Shown here: piece after piece, positions 46,346-57,757 of the stretch
Layout of the letters: each line of letters opens with the position of its first letter
Numbering within the stretch: the stretch's first letter is position 1
Source: Liolophura sinensis
Lineage: Eukaryota > Mollusca > Polyplacophora > Chitonida > Chitonidae
Direction of reading: 5' to 3'
Assembly: GCF_032854445.1 (NCBI RefSeq)
Contig: NC_088303.1
Coordinates: forward strand, 32,901,265-32,965,264
DNA: 64,000 nt
Position numbers and translations under genes: made by a program
The notes under the pieces: generated by a model
Databases searched by the model: none
Told to the model about the DNA's origin: nothing
The model's input: only the letters and a program-made list of their open reading frames with translations

Positions 46346-46864
46346 TGGATCAAGATACTTTTTTGTGAGGTATGTTGTGACCTATTCTGCGTCGAAGTAA
46401 CTAGATTACAGTAGTCAAGAAACAGACAGTTGGTGGGATTCTGGTGGAAAAAAAAATGCTGACATAAAAAGCTAAGTCTCTAACAATCATATCATTACAA
46501 TACATCTGTTGAAAGATACACGACTCGATCGTGTTTTAATTTGTGTCTATCAATACATACCTTACTTGAGAGTATACACGTACATTTATATCGGAGCTAG
46601 TTTTTAAATACGTCGTACTTTGTTCCGAAAGGAAAATTAGGCAATTAATCGGACCTGTTCACTCAGCAGAATATAAAAATTAACAAGATATTTTTGGAAT
46701 GAAAAGTGTAAGTGTTCCTTGAAAGGAATTATGTATAACAGTGGTGAGTACACACTCAGTTTGTTTTGGTGTGTTTTGTTTTCTCCTTTATTAGCATTGC
46801 CTTTGTGTGAGTTAGTTTCCAAAAAGGCGAAATGTTACCAAGCCATGTACACTTTCCTACACTG

Positions 46865-47090
46865 TAAACGTTATTTAGACTTTGGATAGAGTGGTACGTT
46901 GTTCGAATCCGGACGGACACTGCGGACGGCCAGGTTGTTGCTTTACGTCAGTGAGGGGTGTCATGCCTGGTGTCTTCGACATGATACTTCAGTGGAGGCA
47001 GCACTTTGGTGGCATGGACTCACCCTGCCACGAGAAGACATGGTATATGTGCACACACCTAATGACTCCTCGTTGCGCGTGGAATTATTT
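46865..47090 (+). mobile_element. S2-like SINE, diverged
   Basis: B box gttcgaatccgg near 46898, then tgaggggtgtcatgcctggt, gatacttcagtggaggcagc and cctaatgactcctcgttg; the family tail is lost. Confidence 0.6.
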
Positions 47091-47138
47091 TCCCTTTGCT
47101 ATGGTTTGCTTTCATTATTGGTATAAATAATACAGCAA

Positions 47139-47140
47139 TT

Positions 47141-47192
<52 letters not shown>
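47139..47192. repeat. (AT)n microsatellite flanked by direct repeat acagcaatta
   Basis: About 54 bp of AT repeat with acagcaatta immediately before (47131) and after (47192) it. Confidence 0.9.
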
Positions 47193-47194
<2 letters not shown>

Positions 47195-47604
47195 CAATTA
47201 CGGCCAATCTGTTTAACTTCTATGGACATTACGTTAATTATTCGCCTTTTTCACTCACACACTCCCATCCACGTAACTGTCCGTGCTGCATGCTTGTACC
47301 CTGCGCCGTACAGGTGCACGGCTGATTAACAGGTCTTAACCGGACCTTGTGCGTCTGAGGCTGAGGTCCGGTTAACTCACAAGCAGGAAAAAGGTGTTTA
47401 GCATACAGTCCCCCTATAATGAAAGGGAGCCGCTCTCATCTACATGTATTTACATATGAACACGTGGACTGCATGTTCTGCTCATTAGCTCAATTATCGT
47501 TTACGTTCAACGGAATAATTTATCTCATTATGTGTGTAGTATCGGTTATATTAGTGTTATTGGCCCTAAACCACTAAAGGGCCCAGTTTACCAGGTCTAC
47601 CGTG

Positions 47605-47762
47605 TTATGCCATGGGATACCTGTCAGCAACCTGCGGCTGCTCGTGGATTTCTCCCAGGCTCAGTCTGGTTTCCTGTCACCATAATACTGGCTGCCGTCG
47701 TACAGGTGAAATATTCTTGAGCACACTGTAGAACTCCTGCAAATAAATAAATAAATAAATGA
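47605..47762 (+). mobile_element. S1 SINE, 5'-truncated
   Basis: Body and tail: tacctgtcagcaacctgcgg, accataatactggctgccgt, gaaatattcttgagcacact, then aaat repeats. Confidence 0.75.
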
Positions 47763-47892
47763 ACATAAACTTGTCTTTCAAAAGGATACTACCAACGTAA
47801 ACTCCAGTCTATCGCGATAAGATGCAGATTTCCATGTAGTTATAAACTGTCACGTCGCCATACATGAATTCCCCGTTTCTAAATTCGCGTAT

Positions 47893-48166
47893 ACACTCTA
47901 AAAACTAGGATGTTAAATTGGCAGAATGTTATGTTTTCTGAGTGAAGCAAGAACAGATTTTGTTACTGCTGCAAACTATTATGTTTTATATGACAGAATA
48001 ACTTAGATGGATGCGTAGATGGAATAGGATTTTCTGTTGTCAGAAATAATAATATAATAATAACATATAATAATATATAATATTATATCCTTGTCGCATT
48101 AACAGTACTTATTATATCATCAGAGAGCATAATATGTTAAATTTAACAGATTAGTTTTTATAGTGT
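47893..48166. mobile_element. MITE-like element, copy 2 of the acact family
   Basis: Left end acactctaaaaact, right end agtttttatagtgtg; internal ctgttgtcag and ttaaatttaacagatta. Sister of 37459-37704. The middle includes an AT-rich taat-repeat stretch. Confidence 0.6.
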
Positions 48167-49439
48167 GTCGTGTTTAGAGAAAGTGGCCTTCCCCACTACA
48201 ATCCATTTCCTCCGCTTACCAATAAATTATATTAACATTGCTTTTGGGGCCATCCTTACTTTACCCACATACACAGTGACACTCACAACACAGCAGCCCG
48301 CGCATACAGACGTTGCTTTCTTAAGTATTTAATAAAACAAACGGAAATCCACCTGTTTAATATGTTTGACATTAGGTCGTAGAGAATGTCATCCTGCTCC
48401 ACTGTCGAGCAATGCATTCGACCTGGTGCTGGTATGTAGAAATTACGTTTGTATGTATCGTGTAAGTTATAAAAACCTAAAACAATACACACTGCGCGGC
48501 TTGTCAGCGATCATCTTTGACCCGCCGTTTGCGCTGTGGAATTCTAATAAGTGCAACTGGAATTAGACGTTGACTTATTATATATAAGGCATTTACAGGT
48601 AGCTATTGTTCACCAAATCGCTATATTGCGATAGGGAATCAGCAATCATTCTTACTGTCCCGTTGAACAATTCGTTATATATACAGTTATTCAATATGAT
48701 TCATTACGACGATAGCTTTCGCTATATTTCTTTTCACCACAAGCTGTATAGTGGAAAGACAAAAGTTGCCAGTTACGGTATGGCATAAAAAGAGTGGAAA
48801 CAAATTTTTCAACCCTTCATGGCCTCTTTCACAAAAATGCGCAAATCAGTTTTTCATAACCTTCCTCGCAAATGACGTTGGTTTATGGCTATCTTAACCT
48901 CGCCATTGCCTAAGAAAATAACGGAAAATGTGACTGCCGAAGTTTGGTCAATCCAAGTCAACCAGAAGTTGTATTGAATAAATCAGGCTTGCAGATGTTA
49001 GATTGCTAGACTAAACTAAATGTTAAACCTCCATGTGATCAGGGTTAAAACGTGTAAAATCACCTGTGCCCTGAGCGTAATCAGCGTGCTTCCCCCTCAG
49101 GTGCCCTGTCAGGGATTAAAAATAGGCACAGACGATTTATTCATAGGCATGCTGAATAAAATATGCAATGTTAATTGTGGAACACTTTTAGACAAGATCA
49201 CTCGAGCAACTGGTGTGACGAGTCATTATAAGGTTGTGTTTTAAATGAGTATAGTTCTTGCTCCCCCTCACGCGTTCATTGAAACAGTCCTACATGTAGC
49301 AGGTTGTGCTATGGGTACTGTGCAGCGGTAGTGCGGATCTTTTATTATTTTTTTTCGAAGGAATACCTGTTCAGCAGTGATTAGGCCAGCAGCTGTGACA
49401 CAGTGATAGTGAACAAGGATATTGCGGTGTTGCGTGAAG
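48167..49439. other. Upstream region of the SLC10-type gene, no motif identified
   Basis: No exon, repeat or clear core promoter element could be assigned by eye. The promoter or a 5' UTR exon could be here. Confidence 0.35.
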
Positions 49440-52400
49440 ATGGCTGGGCGCATCACTGAACTCATCTTCGGTGTGTTATTGTGGTCACCACTGATAAATG
49501 CAGGGAAGACACTTCACTTGACTCTGACACCGACAGAAGTGTCCAGCTTGCCCCAGTCCGACACAGCCACAGTGGTCATCCACGCGTCCACCGCTAACAC
49601 ACAACTCAGGTACATCTACGTGGAAAGCCTACAAAAAGACATTGCCCGAGTGACCGGTGACAGCCGATTTCCCATCAGCCCTGAGGCCTGCAATGACACG
49701 GCGCTCTTTCAAAACAGTCTGGTTTACAAAGGAATGAACGCCACCAAGATCCTTACGGACACCCATGTCAACAACGTCAACGGCGTCGACAGCGTTAAAA
49801 CTAGCGCCAGGGTGTATCGCTGCTTCAATGCAACGTTTTACGTGACGGGTATATCACTCGGGAAGACGTCGTTGGCGGTTTACGTCGGGGAGCAGTCACT
49901 GGAGACGCCAGACACAATTTCGAACCTGATCCACGAGAACTACAGGGTGTCCGTGGTCCGCGTACGCTCAGACGTCCGGGTTGTGTTACACTGGTGTCTG
50001 ATCGGTACGGTCGTCCTCACCATCTTCTGTTTGAGCGCAAAAGTGGACTTCTCGGATATTGTACAGATCGTTAAACGACCAAAAGCACTGTGTCTCACAT
50101 TTGCCCTGATGTTCATTTTCAAGCCACTGGTAAGAGTCCATGCCCGCAGTCCACTGACACCTTCATTTAACTATTTCTTTAAAACTTTTTCATTCATTTA
50201 GCGTTTCCTCCCACCATAATGTTGGCCGCCGCCGTATAACTGAAATATTCTTTATTGCAGCGTAAACACCAAATCAAACAAGTTAATAAACCATTCAGTG
50301 GGCTTCCTTAAAGAGGCTATAACGCATATATTTGGGGGAAAATACAAAAAAATCGCCAATGAAATCAAACTTTCTGTACTTGCCATGAATAGCTCGAATT
50401 TTAACTTTTCAGTAAATATAGACTCATAACTATAATATATAAATATATAGTGTTAAAATGATTTTAAAGTATTAAAAAATTATATTATTTTTTATATTAT
50501 AAAAAATTTAAGAAGTGTATTATCGATTTTGAACGTTAGCGCGTGTACAGGCCGATATTTTGTGAAAAGCGATTATTTGGGCTGTTCTAAAGTAACAGAA
50601 AAATTTCGATTGGATTTGCGCCAGATCTAGAGACATTTATTGATTTCATTCGGGTTTAACGCCAATTAAGTAAATGTTTCACTTGGTCATTTTAATGGGT
50701 GAAAGAAATTCGGCTGTTGAAAACTTCAGTTATATGTGATATATGGCAACCCCTGTGACCTAAAGCCACAGTCGACTCATTTTTCACAGTGCTCGTAACA
50801 TTACCTGCGAGTAACTTACCACAGCAACACGCACTGAGGCATCACATCTTTACTGCAGCCGTGACTTATACTTAGTCATAACTCGTGGTATTATTCTTAT
50901 ATAAGGTTAAATTTGAATCTTAACCTGGATAAGACAACTAACTCTTCATATGTATTAAAATACAAATTCTTTATTTTAAAAAGTAGAATTTTAGTTCAAT
51001 AAACTGTTTTGAAGTTAAGTGTAAGTCTGATCCTGGATTTTAACGCTCTGTGACATAATCTACAGCGCGAGCGACGCTTAGGCACCGAAGAAGAGGAAAT
51101 AGCTTACTTGGCCTCAGGAGAGGAAAACTTTTTTTGCCGGTCACTATATAATTCAAATTGAAAATAGAAATTGCATAATAAATAAGTAATTTATTCATCT
51201 CTGTAGAATTAAGGTCTTTCTAAACCCAAGCAAGTCTAGCAGTAAAATGAGATTTGCTGCGATTTTGTTTTTTTTTTGTTTTTTTGCCACTTGTTACTTC
51301 GTTTGGTAAACACCCATATTAAACATGCAAGCTGACTACAGACGGGTCTTTCAAAGACTACAGACGAGTATGTGTTCATCAGTAACTTGCCAAAAGTCGG
51401 TGGTTTACTCAGGGTATACTCCGGTTGCGCATGATACTGACCACCATTGTATAAGTAAAAAATTCATGAATATGGCGTTATATAAACAATAATTAAAATA
51501 AGTTAATTAATATAGGCATTTGTACCTGTTTTGGGGTTGGGGAGGTATAAATTAGGATAGACAACTGTAACTCCCATGGTAACATATGTCTTTAAGCTGT
51601 GTCACTTTGATAAATAACGTGAACAGCAACAAAACCTACGATTGCTTTGTGAATCACGCCCCTGAGGATCAGTGCTTATCTATACAAACAAGTTTTAAAA
51701 AAATAAACAATTATAAATTGTTTATTTGTTTGATTGGTGTTTTACGCCGTACTCAAGAATATTTCACTTATACGACGGCGGCCAGCATTATAGTAGAAGG
51801 AAACCGGGCAGGGCCCGGGGGAAACCCACGACCATCCGCAGGTTGCTGGAAGACCTTCCCACGTATGTCCGGAGAGGAAGCCAGCATGAGCTGGACTTGA
51901 ACTCACAGCGACCACATTACCAACTGATCCACGGAGGCCCCTATTATAAATTGTGCAATAAATCAGTGGTAATTATGCTTGTAACACATGTAACATACAC
52001 GTACCTATCCGTATGGACCGAATATCTAAGCGAATTCCACGCCAGCGTCACTAGGGACAATCCTTAATGTCTAGTTTCAACGATCTACTTTTCACGATTC
52101 CGATGCAACTTCAAGAGTTCCTTACAAAAAATTCAGGAGACCATGTCAAATATCCTCAGCCCTATGACAAATATCTTCAGGCTCATGAAAAATGCCCAAT
52201 GGACCGTAAAAGATATCTAGTAGCTCGTGAAATATACCCATTAGTCTTATGTGTGTTCAACAAGCCACTGACCATAGCTACAGAGGAGCTCAGAACTCCT
52301 ATATTAATATCAACTACACTTCCAGTTCGGAAACTTTTCCGGTGCTTCATCAGATTTGGGCTTCCCTCGTAGTCCGAAGGCTAACAGGTGTTCAAAAGTG

Positions 52401-52650
52401 TATTAGCTAATACTGATATTAAGTCATATTTTAAATTTTAGTCAAACTCAGCAGCCAATATACAGTTGTCCAAAAGTCAAAGTATAAAGGTAGTAGTTTT
52501 AGTTCATATTTAGTATACTGGTACGCAATTATTTTTGGACTAAGTATAAAATTGAAGACCTGGTTAAAAGTTATATCGAGTATTAAGTCTTAAAAGAGGT
52601 TTGAACAACCATGCCCGGAGATTTTTACCCGCCAAATTACTTTTACACAT

Positions 52651-52681
<31 letters not shown>

Positions 52682-55600
52682 GATTGGTGTTTTACGCCGT
52701 ACTCAAGAATATTTCACTTATACGACGGCGGCCAGCATTATGGTGGGTGGAAACCGGGCAGAGCCCGGCGGAAACCCACGACCATCCGCAGGTTGCTGGC
52801 AGACCTTCCCACGTACGGCCGGAGAGGAAGCCAGCATGAGCTGGTCTTGAACTCACAGCGACCGCATTGGTGAGAGGCTTCTGGGTCACTACGCTGCGCT
52901 AGCGCGCTAACCGACTGAGCCACGGAGGCCCCCTTTTACACATGGAAGATTTAGAACTATTCGTGAAAACTTCAAAATGGTGACTCTTAAGAGTGGCACT
53001 CATATACAACCCTCTGCACCCTGGATCTCTGTATGTGGGTGAGGGGGAGCGTGACGGGGTTCAAAGTCCCCCAAAGTAATCTAATCGATCACACAGATAA
53101 AGCCTATTTTATATGTTGCCCATTGTCCCTTTATCACTAGGAACTGATCGTAAAGTTAATGCACTGAGCCGTTTAAGAAAAGCCTAATTAACGCTAATTG
53201 GGACTTTTATCGATCATGCCGCATCAAACGACTTTTTTACAAAAATATACCTTCAGTTATACTGATTATAAAATGCTATTTAAAGTTGTAACTCATTGCA
53301 CAAAACTTCAATAATTGGGATGAATTGCGTTATAACTAGAGTATCGGTAACAGAGTCCAACGGTGAGACTTATACCGTACTAAATGTCCATCATGACGAC
53401 CTTTTCTTTAAAAGCCCATTTGTACATTTCCAGCCAAAGACTAAGTCATTTTATAAATTTAATAACGAACAGCGTAGAGAGTAACAACAAGAGCAGCAAC
53501 GACAGTGTGATAGCTGGCACACGTAACCGGTGAAATACGGTCTCTTGTCAATTTACCTCATTTCGGTTTATTGTAACTGTTCATGCAAATGTTTAAATAG
53601 TAGCACATTACACGCCCATAATTAAGCACAATGGCTTAAGCAGAATCAGGATTTTAAAAAACTGTAGTGATGTTAATTGAAATTTATTAGACATTACTGG
53701 TTTAGAATTACTCAAAATACTGTGTTGTTATCAGATTTAACATACAATAACGTTAAGACAATGCCAAGGGAAAAGGCCTCGGAGATGTTTATTCCACCTG
53801 CAGGATCCCAGTTTATTCAAGAATACAGTATAATTAAAGACCGGTTTTATTAACGCTAATCATCCATAAACGTTCATCATTACTGCATGTATACCATACA
53901 TTTACTGGTAGTGTGCAAACAGCTTAATGTTCTTTCCTTCCTATCTCCAGTTCTCCTATGCCCTCGGTACGGTGTTCACCATCGACAAGACCCTTCGTCT
54001 TGGTGTGTTTGCTCTGGGAAGCTGCCCCGAGGGAGCCGTCAGTTTGATTTGGACCCATATCCTTGGAGGAAACCTGGCCTTAGCCGTACTCATATCCTGT
54101 GGGGAGGCTATTCTATCATTTGGTAAGACTTTAGAAGTATCAGAAGGACATAGATTTAGCATACCACAGCGTTAAATGATTCTTCACATGCCTTTACTTA
54201 ACTCAGCTGAAGGCCAATTCAACTCAACTCGACTGTTGCGTCGCGTCCTGAGCGCTGTTGTATGCGAAATAACAACGCGATTCAACAAAAGTTACGTGTA
54301 TGCCGATCAATGTTATGGTCATCAACGACTGGGATCAACTCCGTGTGACCAGTCTTAGAGATGAGTTGAGTCGCCCGCGTATGCGTAATTTTAGGACCGA
54401 ACGTAGCAGTCGAGATGAGTTAAGTTGAGTTAAGTTGAGTTGGGTCTTAAGATTCCGTGTATGCCGAGCTTCACATGTAGACATACACATGCTGGTTCCT
54501 TGTCAAGATTTGGACTTGTGATGACCTATCCCAGTATTTTGGTAAAAGTTTTTGAATTCATCAGAATGTTAGATTTTGGCGTCGTCTTCAAGCCGTGGGC
54601 ACGTCCAGGCATATGTCTAAAGCCGGGCTCACATGATGCGATTTGTAGTATCGGCTTGTTGCTTTTTTATAAATCGCGTTCAGATGATGCGATGTCTAGC
54701 AAAGTACAATCACCTTAAATACCATATGTCCTGTTTTCATTCCACATGTCGAATTCGACACGACCACCATTGCACTGTGTGAACGCGGCTTAATCTATGC
54801 ATTTCACTTCAATACATTTTTTTAATAATGTCTAGAATGTATCGCTAGTCGTCAATAAATGGAAAAATGAGATCGACTGTTGATACATTATTCGTGACAA
54901 TATGTGTACGAATCAATGTGCATTGATATATACGTATAGTATACGTATAGATTGGCAAAATAAATATTATTTTTATTTAATACGTTCATTTATTTCTGGC
55001 TCTTTATATAGAGTAGCCAATTTCAGCGCTATTAAATAGCTTAGACCGCAACAAAAACGATTTAGCTGATTTCTTGTCTCTTTGATCTACTGAGCAATTA
55101 TCAAAATCGTGGTGTATTTAGACTACCCGTCAATTATTCCTATATAGGCAGGGTATACTGTTCATGCCGTGCATAGATATTGCTAACGTAATAATTTGGG
55201 ATGACGGGATGCTAGTGTGTCCTACGTGCTGACTGCATGTGCCGTCAAAACCTGGAGAATGCTGAGAACTAAAAGTAGGTGGTCGAGAAGCAGTCAATCA
55301 ATCAATCATAGACAGTGAACCAATAACGAACTAGCAAAGCTCCAATGCTCATGCATGGGGAGCCAGATGTTGCTCTGTAAATAAGGTGCACACCTAATAG
55401 CCAAGGAATCGGCTGTGAAATTTTAACATTGACGTTCTCAAACATGAAAATACGAGCCAAAACTTCGGTCTTGGGCAAACGTCAGGTGAATTACATTCGC
55501 CCACGGGTCTTACGAGTCCTGATTCCATGGTATCTCGTTTTTGTGCCCTACTCACAAATATCACGACGTCGTCATTTTACAGGTGTATCTGCATCATTGT

Positions 55601-56834
55601 TTTTCGCGCGCTGAGTATCTCTGGTTCACATTTCGAAAGGCGAAAGCCTGCCAATAACTTGCTAAAGGTCGGTGATTTATTCCAGGCAGTCGGGTTTCCT
55701 CCACCCATAAAACTGACAACCACCGTACAAGTAAAAAGTTCGTGAGTATTCATGAGCTTAAGATGTACTTATGATGAGGTTGTTTCACATCCCATAAGTT
55801 GTCGTTTTATGGATGGAGGAAACCGGAGTGTAAACCATCGATGTTTGGCAAATTACCGGCAAACTTTCCCACCTGTGACGTACAGATACGCACTCCAAGT
55901 TGGTGAAAGAAAGCTAGAGATAGCACACTGCCACAGAGTGTCGTTGATCGCTCACAGTCAACAAGGCCTCATAAGCAGTGAGAGGCGGGGAACCTACAAA
56001 TTCCTCGTCCATGGCCGGATTGATCCCGCACCTCTTATGTCCTATAGCCATTGGAATACAAACGCCTTTAACCACTAGATCATGGCTCGCCCATATGCAA
56101 TACAGCCACATCATCGTGTTTTTAAAGTGCGTTTCCTTCTTTTTTCTGTTTGCCTCTCTAATATCATTGACTTTATTCCAGGTGCAATACCGTTGTCCAT
56201 GATGACCTTAGGCAACAGCATTCTGGGCCAAGAGACGACGATACCATTCAAGGACATAGCGATGAACTCGGCTGAGGTGCTTACGGCGTGCACGGCGGGG
56301 GTGATGGTGAGGACTTGGGCGCCCGAGGTCGTGTCCATGAAGCTGGGCAGAACTGCCAGGTTCCTCGGAACTTTTACGCTGTTACTGCTGATATTTGTCA
56401 ACATATACTGTAACCGTGATGTGTTCGGGTTGATGGGAGAGTGGCGGGTGTTGGCATGCGGCACCCTTCTGCCCGGGCTGGGGGGACTCCTCGGGGGCAT
56501 CGTTGCCTGGGCCTGTTGTAAGGAATGGAAGAGCGTCAAGTCCATCACGTTAGCCGTTATTCTCCAAGGCATAGAAGTCCCCGTAGCAATTATTAACACC
56601 TCCCTTCCACCGACGGACGCTCAGCTGGCCGGTATCGTTCCCGTCATCGCTGCTTTGTTCGCGAACATTGCCCTGTGGCCACCGTGTTTGATACGGTACA
56701 TGAAGCAGGGCTGCGGGATGCAGGAGGATGTCATCATCCATACTACCAACACCACGATGTCCATGAAAAAGAAAAAATTCAGGGCCATGTTTGTGCTAGA
56801 AGATAATGTTAACGCTGGCAACCCTGGCGCGTAG
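49440..56834 (+). CDS. SLC10 family (sodium/bile acid cotransporter-like) transporter, complete
   Basis: Three exons: 49440-50129, 53951-54122, 56182-56834 (TAG). All are GT-AG, phases 0 and 1, 504 aa. The ATG at 49440 (A at -3, G at +4) opens a signal peptide (ITELIFGVLLWSPLINA). An ectodomain follows (about residues 22-178) with NDT, NAT and NAT sequons. Multi-pass membrane segments begin near residue 181 (VLHWCLIGTVVLTIFCLS). Family landmarks: KVDFSDIVQIVKRPKALCLT, FKPL/FSYALGTVF across the first intron, GVFALGSCPEGAVSLIWTHI, and a hydrophobic exon 3 ending in a lysine-rich tail (KKKKF). The layout resembles SLC10A3/A5 more than the bile acid carriers. Canonical CPGGTASN reads CPEGAVSL, and the ETG.QN segment of the sodium site reads AVILQG, so sodium coupling may be altered. 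The substrate is unknown. Confidence 0.9.
50200..50290 (+). mobile_element. S1 SINE 3' fragment in SLC10 intron 1
   Basis: gcgtttcctcccaccataat, ttggccgccgccgtataact, then cagcgtaaacaccaaatcaa; begins 70 bp after the exon 1 donor. Confidence 0.75.
50291..51369. other. SLC10 intron 1, nothing recognised
   Basis: AT-rich intronic sequence with no exon or repeat signal identified. Confidence 0.4.
51370..51495 (+). mobile_element. S3 SINE fragment in SLC10 intron 1
   Basis: gttcatcagtaacttgccaa, agtcggtggtttactcaggg, gtataagtaaaaaattcatg, tatggcgttatataaacaat. Confidence 0.55.
51710..51954 (-). mobile_element. S1 SINE with 12-bp target-site duplication and a head deletion
   Basis: Element 51722-51942, flanked by attataaattgt (51710-51721 and 51943-51954). 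Compared with the copy at 52654 it lacks about 40 bp in the tRNA head (the gtgagaggcttctgggtcac segment and neighbours) yet keeps both ends. Confidence 0.9.
51955..52639. other. SLC10 intron 1, nothing recognised
   Basis: A 101-codon frame (52067-52372) has no recognisable homology and lies inside the intron. Confidence 0.4.
52640..52946 (-). mobile_element. S1 SINE, complete and young, 14-bp target-site duplication
   Basis: Element 52654-52932. It has a 26-28 nt T run (reverse poly-A), gattggtgttttacgccgta, the full body, and the tRNA head ending gctaaccgactgagccacgg. Flanked by cttttacacatgga at 52640-52653 and 52933-52946. The intact repeats and long A tail mark a recent insertion. Confidence 0.96.
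53483..53735 (-). repeat. R1 dispersed repeat, reverse, nearly full length
   Basis: The reverse complement gives ataacaacacagtattttga, attctgcttaagccattgtg, tgaacagttacaataaaccg and gtgtgccagctatcacactg. Ends about 215 bp before exon 2 of the SLC10 gene. Confidence 0.8.
54200..54450. mobile_element. Possible MITE: aactcaac inverted ends, SLC10 intron 2
   Basis: ttcaactcaactcgactg near 54220 is opposed by cagtcgagatgagttaagtt then gagttaagttgagttgg near 54408-54445. Enclosed sequence is non-coding and GC-richer than its flanks. Ends are uncertain because of internal repeats. Confidence 0.4.
54451..55637. other. SLC10 intron 2, nothing recognised
   Basis: No exon or assigned repeat. Copies of gatgcgat-type words occur near 54635-54690. 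Confidence 0.35.
55638..55755 (+). mobile_element. S3 SINE 3' part, SLC10 intron 2
   Basis: gcctgccaataacttgctaa, aggtcggtgatttattccag, tttcctccacccataaaact, accaccgtacaagtaaaaag. Confidence 0.6.
55756..56085 (-). mobile_element. S3 SINE, near full length, reverse
   Basis: Tail and body (gatggaggaaaccggagtgt, gtttggcaaattaccggcaa), then tRNA-like head: reversed it reads atgatctagtggttaaaggc (A box) and gggatcaatccggcc (B box). With 55638-55755 it forms a tail-to-tail inverted pair about 100 bp before exon 3. Confidence 0.7.
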
Positions 56835-57225
56835 TAGGCAAGTTTCGTTCGAGATGGTGTTCGGCGACGGCTCATCCCGGTATGGAATGGGTATGGAATA
56901 CAAGTAACAGTATTTTTGACCAAACGTGGAATACCTTTGTTACATACGATTGTCGAGTTGCAACTGACAGTGTCACATGTTATGCTTTGTTGAAACAGCT
57001 CACCCAGATGGTGCCTGTCCAGATGCCCCCCAGCTAAATTATACATACCATAAATGGTTGATTAAAACCATTTGTATTTAAACTGTGCCCTGAGCTTCCG
57101 GGTAAGATCGCTAGGCAAGTACCATTTTGATGGAATCTTAACTGGCGATATTTTCCGCACGTTTTAGGTGGAAAGGACTTTCAATCCCCTAAACCTATTT
57201 ATACAAAACTTTTCCCACATTCTAA

Positions 57226-57231
57226 AATAAA
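57226..57231 (+). terminator. Candidate polyadenylation signal of the SLC10 gene
   Basis: First AATAAA downstream of the stop at 56834, about 390 nt away. Support is the hexamer only. Confidence 0.3.
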
Positions 57232-57472
57232 AGTGTACCTACTACCTCTGTTGAGATTACATCTCTAATATACTTGAAAGCCAGGCTTTTACAGCAACGA
57301 CGTCACCTGATCTGAGATTACTATTTTCGCATTATGTGAACAACTGCGCGTGATGGCGAACGTACCAAACTGTTGAGCAGGTGCGTTATTCACAGGCGTT
57401 CGTGGGTATTATTATAATCTCCGTCCCTGCTCAAGCTGAACCTTAGCAATTTAAATATATTTACACACTTAC

Positions 57473-57757
57473 CACTTGATTTTGCATAACAGAATTCAGA
57501 GGGGATACAACCATAGTTATCGTGGGTTCTTCACTGTCTTCTCGACGCTTGATGACCCGAGGCATAAACTGATATATGGGACTTTTACTATACCCAGTCG
57601 ATTAGAGTACGATGACATCTTTTTTTTCCTCACTTGCCGCACGAAGAGCCGTGGCCTGCTTTGCCTTCAACTCTACGGAAACGCCACCGCTTGCCTTGGC
57701 AAACGCGATTACTTCTTTGAACTCTCTTTTCATGCTCTTTCGTGGGTTCCGCCATGA
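57473..57757 (-). pseudogene. RecQ-like DNA helicase exon, disrupted
   Basis: Reading the minus strand from ATG at 57733: ELKAKQATALRAASEEKKDV, then a stop just before STGYSKSPIYQFMPRV, then TITMVVSPLNSVMQNQV and a gtaagt donor. These correspond to the Q-motif side, helicase motif I (family PTGYGKSLIYQLLP) and motif Ia (VVSPLISLMKDQV). The Walker-A Gly-Lys-Ser reads Ser-Lys-Ser after an in-frame TAA. Only this exon is seen. Such RecQ-like fragments are common in invertebrate repeat fractions; whether it belongs to the neighbouring transposon is unknown. Confidence 0.75.

Noticed and set aside
47096..47329. Forward frame with Tyr-Ile repeat
   Set aside because: Same cause: an (AT)n microsatellite, with no other support.
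52067..52260. Suspected tandem repeat of ccatgtcaaatatcctcag-like words
   Set aside because: Only two or three loosely similar words with uneven spacing; could be chance.
56111..56599. 162-codon reverse frame
   Set aside because: Antisense shadow of SLC10 exon 3, which has family-specific sequence on the + strand.
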